DNA of 5,766 nt from DATJFX01 sp035495465. Lineage in GTDB: Bacteria > Patescibacteriota > Doudnabacteria > UBA920 > O2-02-FULL-48-8. Below the pieces are notes generated by a model. The model saw only the letters and a program-made list of their open reading frames with translations. It had not been told where the DNA came from and did no database searches. The stretch spans positions 1-5,766 of the forward strand of contig DATJFX010000020.1 in assembly GCA_035495465.1 (NCBI GenBank), read 5' to 3'. The position numbers and the translations under genes are program-made. Positions within the stretch are counted from its first letter, which is position 1. Each line of letters begins with the position of its first letter. Of the stretch, positions 1 to 5,766 are shown one piece after another.

Positions 1-1115
1 TTGCGCCAGGCGTTATGGAACGCAAAGGCGTGCATGAACCATTACAAACCGGGATTAAAGCCATTGATGCCATGATTCCGATTGGCCGCGGTCAGCGGGA
101 ACTTATCATTGGCGACCGCCAAACTGGAAAAACTGCTATCGCAATTGATACCATTATCAACCAAAAAGGCAAAGATGTAATTTGTATTTATGTGGCAATT
201 GGCCAGAAAGAATCCAAAATCGCCCGCATTGTCGGAGAACTTCAAAAGCATGACGCCCTCAAGCACACTATTATAGTAGTAGCGGGCGCTTCAGATCCAG
301 CTGCGTTAACTTATATCGCGCCGTTCGCTGGATGCGCTATGGGCGAATATTTTATGGATAATAAAAAGCATGCCTTGATCGTTTATGATGATTTGTCCAA
401 GCACGCAGTGGCGTATCGTGAAATTTCGCTTTTACTCCGCCGACCGCCAGGCCGTGAAGCGTATCCAGGTGACGTATTTTATCTGCACTCCCGCCTTTTG
501 GAGCGCGCAGCTAAGCTGTCTGATAAAAACGGTATGGGATCTCTGACGGCTCTCCCAATTATTGAAACCCAAGCTGGCGACGTATCAGCTTACATTCCGA
601 CAAACGTGATTTCTATTACAGACGGACAGATTTTCCTAGAAACTGATCTGTTCTACCAAGGCATCCGACCTGCTTTAAACGTAGGTATCTCAGTTTCCCG
701 TGTCGGATCATCGGCTCAGACTAAAGCTATAAAAAAAGTTGCTGGTAAACTCAGACTTGACCACGCACAATACCGAGAACTTGCTGCATTTGCCCAATTT
801 GCGTCTGACCTGGATCCGCAAACCCGCGCTCGTCTGGAACGCGGTCAGCGCATCACTGAAATTTTAAAGCAAGATCAATACGCGCCTCTGTCTGTAGAAC
901 ACCAAACTGCAATTTTATATGCCGTGACGAATGGATATATAGATGATGTGGAAGTTGCTAAGGTTCGAGATTTCGAAGAACAATTCCATAAATTCTTGGA
1001 CATTCAGAAGAAAGATTTGATGAAAAATTTGGGCGAGAAAAAAGAAATCACAGAAGATATCGAGAAGGAATTAAAGTCCGCAATCGAAGAGTTTAAGAAA
1101 GGTTATGGGAACTAA
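1..1115 (+). CDS. atpA: F1 ATP synthase subunit alpha, 5' truncated by window edge
   Basis: This is the non-catalytic nucleotide-binding subunit of the F1 head, which alternates with beta in the alpha3beta3 hexamer on the cytoplasmic side of the membrane. The reading frame is open from the first base: residues APGV precede the first Met codon at 15, so that Met is internal and not the start. About 370 residues are visible. Compared with the E. coli protein, roughly 130 N-terminal residues (the beta-barrel domain) lie outside the window. Visible in order are the Walker A loop GDRQTGKT (codons from 111), the segment VYDDLSKHAVAYRE around the Walker B strand, the highly conserved LLRRPPGREAYPGDVFYLHS stretch, and VSRVGSSAQ with the arginine finger (codon 699-701) that reaches into the beta catalytic site. 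The C-terminal helical domain follows. It ends in TAA, which overlaps the atpG ATG by one base. Nothing looks degraded. Confidence 0.98.
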   Translation, partial: APGVMERKGVHEPLQTGIKAIDAMIPIGRGQRELIIGDRQTGKTAIAIDTIINQKGKDVICIYVAIGQKESKIARIVGELQKHDALKHTIIVVAGASDPAALTYIAPFAGCAMGEYFMDNKKHALIVYDDLSKHAVAYREISLLLRRPPGREAYPGDVFYLHSRLLERAAKLSDKNGMGSLTALPIIETQAGDVSAYIPTNVISITDGQIFLETDLFYQGIRPALNVGISVSRVGSSAQTKAIKKVAGKLRLDHAQYRELAAFAQFASDLDPQTRARLERGQRITEILKQDQYAPLSVEHQTAILYAVTNGYIDDVEVAKVRDFEEQFHKFLDIQKKDLMKNLGEKKEITEDIEKELKSAIEEFKKGYGN

Positions 1116-1987
1116 TGGCCTCCAATAGTAAAGAAATTAGACGCAGAATCAAATCCACGCAATCCATTAAAAAGATTACGAAAGCGATGGAATTGGTTTC
1201 TGCTGCGAAAATGCGCAGAGCTCAAGCCGCAGCTACAGCTTCTAGGCCTTATGCGACTTTGTCTGCGGAACTTTTGCGAAATGTCGCGGGTAAAACTGGA
1301 CAGTCTAATCATCCGCTTCTTCGACAAGTTATCTCGGACAAAACGAAGTCGACTAAAATTTTAGCAATTGTCGTAACTTCAGATAAAGGCTTAGCGGGTT
1401 CTCTAAATTCAAACACTGTTAATCAAACAATTGGACTTTTGCGCGAGTGGGGACGCGAAAGATTTGATCTTGTGACAGTGGGGCGTAAAGGTACGGATGC
1501 TCTGAAACGCCTGGGGCGGAATGTTATCGCAGTTTTTCCGGGGAAGGATAAAAGTATAACCACAGCAGACTCAAGACCCATCGCAGAGATCGCTATGGAA
1601 GAATTTATAAAAGGCACTTACGAAAAAGTTTTTATAGTCTATCCGCAGTTTATATCAACCCTGGTCCAGAAGCCGAATATCGTCCAGGTGCTACCATTCT
1701 CAACTGAAGCGGATGCGAAACCTCAACAAGAATTTTTATTCGAACCGAGTCCGCAAGTAGTGTTAGAAAATTTGGTAACCAGAGCAGTAGAATTTGTAAT
1801 TTTTCAAGCCCTGGTAGAAACTGCCGCCTCGGAACATTCAGCTCGCATGGTGGCCATGAAGAACGCAAATGAAGCCGCTGGAGATCTAATCGACGAATTA
1901 TCATTAAGCTATAACCAAGCCAGACAAGCCGGCATCACCAGAGAGCTTTCAGAAATCTCTGCCGCAAAGCTTGCAATGGAAGGATAA
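1115..1987 (+). CDS. atpG: F1 ATP synthase subunit gamma
   Basis: Gamma is the rotating central shaft that couples proton flow through F0 to conformational change in beta. The protein has 290 residues, the normal bacterial length. The N-terminal helix (about residues 1-57, with SIKKITKAMELVSAAKMRRA) and the C-terminal helix (about 215-290) form the antiparallel coiled coil of the axle. Between them is the Rossmann-like domain with TSDKGLAGSLNSN (88-100), where many bacteria have SDRGLCGGLN. The conserved EHSARMVAMKNANEAA segment (240-255) and the RQAGITRELSEI signature (270-281) confirm the family. The ATG shares its first base with the atpA stop codon (TAATG), so translation is probably coupled to atpA. 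The weak purine stretches just upstream (AAGAAAGG at 1095-1102 and GGGA at 1107-1110) are modest ribosome binding sites. It ends 13 bases before atpD. Confidence 0.98.
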   Translation: MASNSKEIRRRIKSTQSIKKITKAMELVSAAKMRRAQAAATASRPYATLSAELLRNVAGKTGQSNHPLLRQVISDKTKSTKILAIVVTSDKGLAGSLNSNTVNQTIGLLREWGRERFDLVTVGRKGTDALKRLGRNVIAVFPGKDKSITTADSRPIAEIAMEEFIKGTYEKVFIVYPQFISTLVQKPNIVQVLPFSTEADAKPQQEFLFEPSPQVVLENLVTRAVEFVIFQALVETAASEHSARMVAMKNANEAAGDLIDELSLSYNQARQAGITRELSEISAAKLAMEG

Positions 1988-2000
1988 ATAATTAACGCAT

Positions 2001-3362
2001 ATGAACAAAGGAAAAGTTACACAAGTTATCGGAGCGGTCGTGGATGTGCAGTTTGAAAAAAATCTGCCAGCTCTTCGCAATGCTCTCGAAGTCTCAAATC
2101 AAGGAAAGTCCCTCATACTCGAAGTGGCTCAGCATTTAGGCGGCAACCAAGTCCGGACTATTGCCATGGGTGCGACTGATGGTTTGGAAAGAAACGAAGA
2201 TGTCACTGACACCGGAGCCCCCATCTCAGTTCCTGTCGGCAAAGCAACTCTAGGTCGGATGTTTAACGCACTCGGCCATCCGATTGATGATATGCCAGAA
2301 GTTAAGACTGAAAAAACTTATCCAATCCACCGCCCAGCGCCGGAATTTGCCAAGCAATCCGTAAAAGCAGAACTTCTGGAAACTGGAATTAAAGTTATCG
2401 ACCTTATAGCCCCAATCGTTAAGGGTGGTAAAGTCGGACTGTTCGGCGGCGCCGGAGTTGGTAAAACCGTTATCATCCAAGAGCTTATCAATAACATTGC
2501 TAAAGCCCACGGTGGTTTGTCTGTATTTGCAGGAGTCGGGGAACGATCCCGCGAAGGCAATGATCTTTATAAAGAAATGCATGAATCCGGGGTTTTAGAT
2601 AAAACGACTCTAGTATTTGGTCAGATGAATGAACCGCCAGGAATTCGCGCTCGCGTCGGTTTAACAGGTGTGACTATGGCTGAATATTTCCGTGACGAAC
2701 AAAAACAAGATGTTTTGTTATTTATCGACAACATTTTCCGTTTCACTCAAGCAGGCTCGGAAGTTTCAACCCTTCTTGGCCGCATTCCATCCGCTGTAGG
2801 TTATCAGCCAACACTCGCTACTGACATGGGAGCTTTGCAGGAACGCATTACTTCCACTACCGAAGGATCTATTACTTCAGTTCAAGCCGTGTACGTGCCA
2901 GCTGATGACGTGACTGATCCTGCCCCTGCCACAACTTTCGGTCATTTGGACTCAACTGTTGTGTTATCCCGTGCTTTGTCAGAACTGGGAATTTATCCAG
3001 CTGTAGATCCTTTGGATTCTACTTCCACGGTTTTAGATCCACATATCGTAGGTAAGGATCATTATGATGTAGCCCGAGGCGTTCAACGCGTCTTACAAAA
3101 GTATAAAGATCTTCAGGATATTATCGCCATCCTCGGCATGGAAGAATTGTCTGCTGAAGATAAAACTACAGTACAGCGCGCTCGAAAAATTCAACGATTC
3201 CTGTCTCAGCCTTTTGCTGTAGCTGAAGTCTTTACTGGCCGACCTGGGAAATATGTACCGATTAAAGACACTATCCGGTCTTTTAAGGAAATTTTGGAAG
3301 GCAAGCATGATGACAAATCCGAAGAAGCATTTTACATGAAAGGTTCAATTGATGAAGTTTAA
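2001..3362 (+). CDS. atpD: F1 ATP synthase subunit beta (catalytic)
   Basis: Beta carries the three catalytic sites for ATP synthesis or hydrolysis. At 453 residues it is slightly shorter than the usual 460-480. The N-terminal beta-barrel covers about residues 1-80. The central domain holds the Walker A GGAGVGKT (149-156), GERSREGNDLY with the catalytic Glu181 (same number as in E. coli), Walker B LLFIDN with Asp243, and GSEVSTLLGRIPSAVGYQP (252-270). The C-terminal helical domain carries EELSAED (381-387), the equivalent of the DELSEED loop that contacts gamma; it has two substitutions but keeps its acidic character. All catalytic residues I can identify are present, so the enzyme should be active. 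The start ATG at 2001 fits the family N-terminus (KGKVTQVIGAVVDVQF), but no good Shine-Dalgarno sequence lies at normal spacing. The 3' end overlaps atpC by 11 bases. Confidence 0.99.
   Translation: MNKGKVTQVIGAVVDVQFEKNLPALRNALEVSNQGKSLILEVAQHLGGNQVRTIAMGATDGLERNEDVTDTGAPISVPVGKATLGRMFNALGHPIDDMPEVKTEKTYPIHRPAPEFAKQSVKAELLETGIKVIDLIAPIVKGGKVGLFGGAGVGKTVIIQELINNIAKAHGGLSVFAGVGERSREGNDLYKEMHESGVLDKTTLVFGQMNEPPGIRARVGLTGVTMAEYFRDEQKQDVLLFIDNIFRFTQAGSEVSTLLGRIPSAVGYQPTLATDMGALQERITSTTEGSITSVQAVYVPADDVTDPAPATTFGHLDSTVVLSRALSELGIYPAVDPLDSTSTVLDPHIVGKDHYDVARGVQRVLQKYKDLQDIIAILGMEELSAEDKTTVQRARKIQRFLSQPFAVAEVFTGRPGKYVPIKDTIRSFKEILEGKHDDKSEEAFYMKGSIDEV
3339..3343 (+). promoter_or_regulatory. Ribosome binding site deciding the atpC start
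   Basis: AAAGG inside the 3' end of atpD lies 8 bases before the ATG at 3352. This spacing favours ATG 3352 over the in-frame TTG at 3349, which would add only one residue. Because the site lies within atpD coding sequence, epsilon translation is likely coupled to beta. Confidence 0.6.
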
Positions 3363-3777
3363 GATTGTCACACCAGAAAAAATATTGCTGGAAACTGAGG
3401 CTGATTCCGTGACTTTACCCACTCAAATGGGTGAAATTACGGTTTTGCCGCATCATATTCCGCTAGTGGCGAATTTAGCCGCAGGCGAAGCGTCATATAA
3501 GCATGCCGGTAAGCAAGAATTTTTCGCTATCAGCGGTGGCGTGTTAGAAGTAAAGAAAGACAGTGAATTAGTAATCCTAGCAGACACCGCAGAAGCTGGG
3601 CATGAAATAGATCTCAAGGAAGCCGAAGCAGCCCGAGACGCAGCCAAGCAATTAATGACCCAGGCTAGCGAGCCTAAAGCCGTTGCTGAGGCAGCAGCTG
3701 CTTTTGGCCGTCATGTCGCTCGGATCAAAGTCGCTCACAAGCATCGAACGAAAACTCATCAACACATACAATCATAG
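3352..3777 (+). CDS. atpC: F1 ATP synthase subunit epsilon
   Basis: Epsilon binds the foot of gamma, links it to the c-ring and in many bacteria inhibits wasteful ATP hydrolysis. From ATG 3352 it has 141 residues, normal for the family. The N-terminal beta-sandwich (about 1-84) shows the family pattern: FKIVTPEKILLETEADSVTLPT, then GEITVLPHHIPLV, FAISGGVLEV and LVILADTAE. The C-terminal helical hairpin (about 87-130) is Ala/Glu/Lys-rich and ends in FGRHVARIKVAHKHR, matching the usual R..AR.K pattern. The last 13 residues (129-141) form a basic, His-rich tail with His129, 131, 136 and 138; this is slightly unusual. The start overlaps the atpD stop by 11 bases. An intrinsic terminator begins five bases after the TAG, so this is the last gene of the operon. 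No atpZ-like or other extra gene follows. Confidence 0.96.
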   Translation: MKFKIVTPEKILLETEADSVTLPTQMGEITVLPHHIPLVANLAAGEASYKHAGKQEFFAISGGVLEVKKDSELVILADTAEAGHEIDLKEAEAARDAAKQLMTQASEPKAVAEAAAAFGRHVARIKVAHKHRTKTHQHIQS

Positions 3778-3781
3778 TTTT

Positions 3782-3806
3782 AAAATCGCCTAATAGGCGA
3801 TTTTTT
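3782..3806 (+). terminator. Intrinsic terminator of the atp operon
   Basis: There is a perfect 10-bp inverted repeat: AAAATCGCCT (3782-3791), loop AAT (3792-3794), AGGCGATTTT (3795-3804). It is followed by an uninterrupted T-run through 3806. It sits 4 bases after the atpC stop codon and no minus-strand gene lies nearby, so it ends the atpAGDC transcript. Its T-run abuts the promoter proposed for the next gene. Confidence 0.93.
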
Positions 3807-3814
3807 GTTATGAT
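3806..3814 (+). promoter_or_regulatory. Extended -10 promoter for cca, probably leaderless
   Basis: TGTTATGAT reads as the extended -10 motif TGn (3806-3808) plus TATGAT (3809-3814), one mismatch from TATAAT. A -35 box would fall in the terminator stem (about 3786-3791), where there is no TTGACA-like sequence, but an extended -10 often does not need one. The usual 6-7 base distance to the transcription start points to the A of the ATG at 3821. The bases before that ATG (TGATTTATTT) contain no Shine-Dalgarno sequence, consistent with a leaderless mRNA. This is read from the sequence only and the start site is inferred. Confidence 0.6.
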
Positions 3815-3820
3815 TTATTT

Positions 3821-5203
3821 ATGCAGAAAATAAATTGGTCTGATAAGACTAAATTAGAACAGGCAGGTATTAGTGTAGTTAAAATTTTGAAAGCGTCGGG
3901 TTTTCAAGCTTTTTGGGTTGGGGGAGTTGTACGCAATATTTTATTAAATCGAGAGTCAGATAATCTGGATATTGCCACAGATGCGACACCAGAAGAGGTA
4001 GAAAAAGTTTTAGATCAGGCTAAAGTAAATAATAAGCCAGTAGGGAAAAAATTTGGATCAATTCTCGCAATTTTAGATAATCAGAAAATTGAGATTACGA
4101 CTTTTCGCGCAGAAGGACGGTACAGCGATAATCGCCACCCAGACCAAGTACAATTTATAAAAGGTTATATAGAAGATGCAAAGCGCCGGGATTTCACCAT
4201 CAATGCCTTGTATTTTGATCCTATTAAAAAAAAACTTTCTGACCCAACAAATGGACTTAAAGATTTGAAAGCGAAGTTATTGCGCTTTGTGGGAAATCCA
4301 AAAAAGCGTATAGATGAAGATGCCTTACGCATGTTGCGCGGTGTCCGACTCGCTACTCAGCTCGGCTTTAAACTCGAGAAAAATAGTTTTGCCGCGATTA
4401 AAACTCGGGCCAAATATATCCAGGGAATTTCTGGAGAACGGATTAAAGCTGAGCTGGATAAGATTTTGTTATCAGACAATCGAGCAGAAGGAATTAAACT
4501 TTTAGACCAAATAGGTTTGCTTAGATTTATTTTGCCGGAGATAGGGGAGCTGAAGAAAGTATTTCACAAGTCAAAACGTTATCATTTGGAAGGCAGTGTT
4601 TTCGAGCATACTCTTTTGGTATTGCAATCTTTGCCTCCTGACATAGATTTATTATATGCCGGGATGTTCCACGATCTGGGAAAAATCCGAGAAGCTAAGA
4701 AAGTTTATAAAAATAACGAATGGGTAAATACATTTCACGGCCATTGGGATGTGTCACGAAAATTTTTTGCTGAGTTTGCGAAAAAATATCGATTTAGCAA
4801 AAAAAGTAAATCTTTAACGGATTTTTTAATAAAAGAACATGATCGAAGACCAGATTTTTTCAGCATGAGCGAACAAAAGCGCATAAAGTACGCTATGCAT
4901 GAAGATTTCCCAAAACTATTAGATGTTTGGGCCGCTGATTCCGCTGGCAATCTTCGTATAACTGAAAATGATCAAAAAATCCCTGGCAATAGCAAATCAG
5001 TGATATTGGGGCGCGAAGTACTAAAACAAATCAACTCAAAAAAATCTTTAATAGAAAACCTCGCGCAAGGGGATGTAGTTATGAAATATTCGCACCTTAT
5101 GCCAGGCCGCGAATTAGGCCAAAAAATCCAGGATGTAACGGTCCAGATAGTCATGGGTAGAATTTATGATGAGAAAACACTAAGGAAATATCTGGAAGTA
5201 TGA
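3821..5203 (+). CDS. cca: CCA tRNA nucleotidyltransferase / poly(A) polymerase family, with HD domain
   Basis: Members add or repair the 3' CCA of tRNA in the cytoplasm, using CTP and ATP without a nucleic-acid template. The protein has 460 residues, within the family range. The N-terminal polymerase-beta-like head has VGGVVRN (33-39), NLDIATDATPEEV (48-60), EITTFRAEG (91-99) and the motif DAKRRDFTINA (119-129). The neck has EDALRMLRGVR (166-176), the nucleotide-selecting EDxxR region, then RIKAELDKIL (207-216). A C-terminal HD domain follows, with His263, His284-Asp285 (FHDLGK), His308 and His340; the end (MPGRELGQKI) also fits the family. Oddly, Asn48 stands where the first Asp of the catalytic DxD is expected (Asp50 is kept), and VRN replaces VRD. 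The rest of the fold is intact, so decay seems unlikely. A related poly(A) polymerase or repair-only role cannot be excluded. It starts 44 bases after the atpC stop codon, with no ribosome binding site. Confidence 0.9.
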   Translation: MQKINWSDKTKLEQAGISVVKILKASGFQAFWVGGVVRNILLNRESDNLDIATDATPEEVEKVLDQAKVNNKPVGKKFGSILAILDNQKIEITTFRAEGRYSDNRHPDQVQFIKGYIEDAKRRDFTINALYFDPIKKKLSDPTNGLKDLKAKLLRFVGNPKKRIDEDALRMLRGVRLATQLGFKLEKNSFAAIKTRAKYIQGISGERIKAELDKILLSDNRAEGIKLLDQIGLLRFILPEIGELKKVFHKSKRYHLEGSVFEHTLLVLQSLPPDIDLLYAGMFHDLGKIREAKKVYKNNEWVNTFHGHWDVSRKFFAEFAKKYRFSKKSKSLTDFLIKEHDRRPDFFSMSEQKRIKYAMHEDFPKLLDVWAADSAGNLRITENDQKIPGNSKSVILGREVLKQINSKKSLIENLAQGDVVMKYSHLMPGRELGQKIQDVTVQIVMGRIYDEKTLRKYLEV

Positions 5204-5239
5204 TATTATATGCAGGAAGCAAAAATTTAACACGAAATC

Positions 5240-5244
5240 GGAGG
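5240..5244 (+). promoter_or_regulatory. Strong Shine-Dalgarno deciding the start of the small membrane protein
   Basis: GGAGG lies 6 bases before the ATG at 5251. It is the best ribosome binding site in the window and argues against the upstream in-frame ATG at 5200, which overlaps the cca stop as ATGA and has only a poorly spaced AAGGA (5182-5186). Confidence 0.8.
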
Positions 5245-5250
5245 ATTGCG

Positions 5251-5643
5251 ATGTACGTGATTACCGCGGTAGTTTTACTGCTCGATCTCTGCATCTTGTT
5301 TGTGATGTACCGCATGGTGGTCACGGGCCGCATCAATATCGCCACGAATCATGATCCAGGGGCGATCAGCATCCACAAAAGGTATGCTCAGACCCTCGCG
5401 TGGGGAACTGCCTTTCTGGTGCTGGCGATCGAAGTGGGACTTTTGATCAAAGGGCGGTCAGCGCACGACGCAGTTTTCTGGACTCATTTGTTTTTCGCCA
5501 GCGTCTACTTGATCACCTTGATCGCCCTGTTTCGATGGACCGGTAGCCGTAGCCCTTATCATGCCTGGATTGCCTACACCAACATCATCTCCTTTTTAGG
5601 AGTGACTGGCATCGGCGTGCCCATGATGCTCAGCAGGTTCTGA
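5251..5643 (+). CDS. Small four-helix membrane protein, DUF420-like
   Basis: This is a 130-residue integral membrane protein of uncertain function. Predicted membrane segments are about residues 2-20, 46-66, 75-94 and 105-127. The pattern resembles DUF420 (the YozB/CtaM-type family): IHKRY just before helix 2 (His42), a His in helix 3 in FWTHLFFA (His79), YHAW at the start of helix 4 (His104), and a C-terminal GVTGIGVP. Some DUF420 members support haem-copper oxidase function, but my match is by eye and I cannot assign that role here. I chose ATG 5251 because of the GGAGG at 5240-5244; starting at 5200 would add 17 residues including a basic RNRR stretch and overlap the cca stop. Sampled stretches are about 50% GC, higher than AT-rich parts of cca, and the ribosome binding site is unlike that of its neighbour. 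It follows cca by 47 bases, perhaps in the same transcript, and ends at a terminator. Confidence 0.75.
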   Translation: MYVITAVVLLLDLCILFVMYRMVVTGRINIATNHDPGAISIHKRYAQTLAWGTAFLVLAIEVGLLIKGRSAHDAVFWTHLFFASVYLITLIALFRWTGSRSPYHAWIAYTNIISFLGVTGIGVPMMLSRF

Positions 5644-5648
5644 CGTTT

Positions 5649-5678
5649 GACCTGGGACTTAACCCCTAGGTCTTTTTT
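5649..5678 (+). terminator. Intrinsic terminator after the membrane-protein gene
   Basis: GACCT (5649-5653) pairs with AGGTC (5668-5672). The stem extends through GGG/CCC if one T (5667) is bulged out. It is followed by six Ts at 5673-5678. It begins 6 bases after the TGA, so it ends the plus-strand transcript of this gene and possibly of cca. Confidence 0.82.
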
Positions 5679-5699
5679 ATTTGAGAATTAAATCCATAG

Positions 5700-5723
5700 A
5701 AAAAGCCGCACAAATTGTGCGGC
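5700..5723 (-). terminator. Intrinsic terminator of the minus-strand tRNA
   Basis: GCCGCACAA and TTGTGCGGC are perfectly complementary around a central A (5705-5723); in practice the loop would be about 3-5 bases. Read on the minus strand, the hairpin is followed by five Ts (A-run 5700-5704 on plus). It lies 6 bases beyond the tRNA 3' end and converges with the plus-strand terminator about 20 bases away. Read on the plus strand it lacks a good T-run. Confidence 0.85.
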
Positions 5724-5729
5724 ACTTTC

Positions 5730-5766
5730 TGGCGGGTCCGACCGGATTTGAACCGGCGGTCTTCTC
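5730..5766 (-). tRNA. tRNA 3' portion with encoded CCA, isoacceptor undetermined
   Basis: Read on the minus strand, the 3' end shows a T-arm with stems GCCGG and CCGGT (last pair G-U) around the invariant-type loop TTCAAAT (5741-5757). The 3' acceptor strand CGGACCC (5734-5740), discriminator G73 (5733) and an encoded CCA (5730-5732) follow. The anticodon and 5' half lie beyond the window. G73 fits Ser, Asp, Asn, Gln or Trp among others. The GAGAAGACC before the T-arm could be the 3' strand of a long variable arm, as in tRNA-Ser, but could also be the end of an anticodon stem plus a short variable loop. Confidence 0.92.

Noticed and set aside
15..17. ATG at 15 as a start codon of atpA
   Set aside because: The frame continues upstream as APGV, matching the conserved alpha sequence, so this Met is internal and the gene starts outside the window.
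2250..2582. Minus-strand open frame of 110 codons within atpD
   Set aside because: It lies wholly opposite a highly conserved coding sequence, has no ribosome binding site that I see, and its translation resembles no family.
3349..3351. TTG start for atpC
   Set aside because: ATG 3352 directly follows, has an AAAGG at 8-base spacing, and gives the usual epsilon N-terminus.
4314..4505. Second plus-strand open frame inside cca
   Set aside because: It overlaps the conserved neck motifs of the CCA enzyme in another frame and has no independent support.
5204..5209. TATTAT as a -10 box for the membrane-protein gene
   Set aside because: It matches five of six bases but has no -35 partner and no extended -10, so it is too weak in AT-rich sequence to call.
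5151..5345. Minus-strand open frame across the cca / membrane-protein junction
   Set aside because: It overlaps two better supported genes and has no recognisable product or signals.
1..5766. A novel system such as a defence island, mobile element, CRISPR array or riboswitch
   Set aside because: No repeats beyond terminator hairpins, no transposase or integrase, and no gene gap longer than about 90 bases; the genes are housekeeping apart from one small membrane protein.

Overview
The window holds the 3' part of a standard F1F0 ATP synthase operon, followed by a tRNA-maturation gene, a small membrane-protein gene and the 3' end of a tRNA on the opposite strand. The organism is clearly bacterial. 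Base composition is mixed: about 50% GC in sampled parts of atpD and much lower in parts of cca. Genes are packed, with overlaps of 1 and 11 bases and gaps below 50 bases. The protein flavour (gamma-subunit motif GLAGSLNSN, and a CCA enzyme with an SDNLDIATDATPEE-type motif) reminds me of Candidate Phyla Radiation (Patescibacteria) genomes. That placement is an inference from memory, not shown by a search.

Layout. Positions 1-3777 (+) carry atpA (5' truncated by the window edge), atpG, atpD and atpC in the canonical order; together they encode the alpha, gamma, beta and epsilon subunits of F1. All nucleotide-binding and catalytic residues I can check in alpha and beta are intact. A strong intrinsic terminator (3782-3806) closes the operon. 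Its U-tract runs directly into an extended -10 promoter (3806-3814), placed so that transcription would begin at or next to the ATG of the next gene, which suggests a leaderless mRNA.

Positions 3821-5203 (+) encode a class II CCA-adding enzyme / poly(A) polymerase family protein with a C-terminal HD domain. It is full length, but Asn replaces Asp at the first position of the usual DxD metal-binding pair. After 47 bases comes a 130-residue, four-helix membrane protein (5251-5643) that resembles DUF420 and has the clearest ribosome binding site in the window. Two convergent terminators (5649-5678 on + and 5700-5723 on -) separate it from a minus-strand tRNA whose 3' end, with encoded CCA, lies at 5730.

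How the genes relate. The four atp genes build one complex and are probably co-translated. The CCA enzyme appears to be a separate transcription unit, possibly shared with the small membrane protein. I see no mobile element, CRISPR array, phage gene, defence system or riboswitch. I do not see evidence for a wholly new biological system. The observations most worth testing are the altered catalytic motif of the CCA enzyme, its apparent leaderless promoter, and the histidine-bearing DUF420-like protein.
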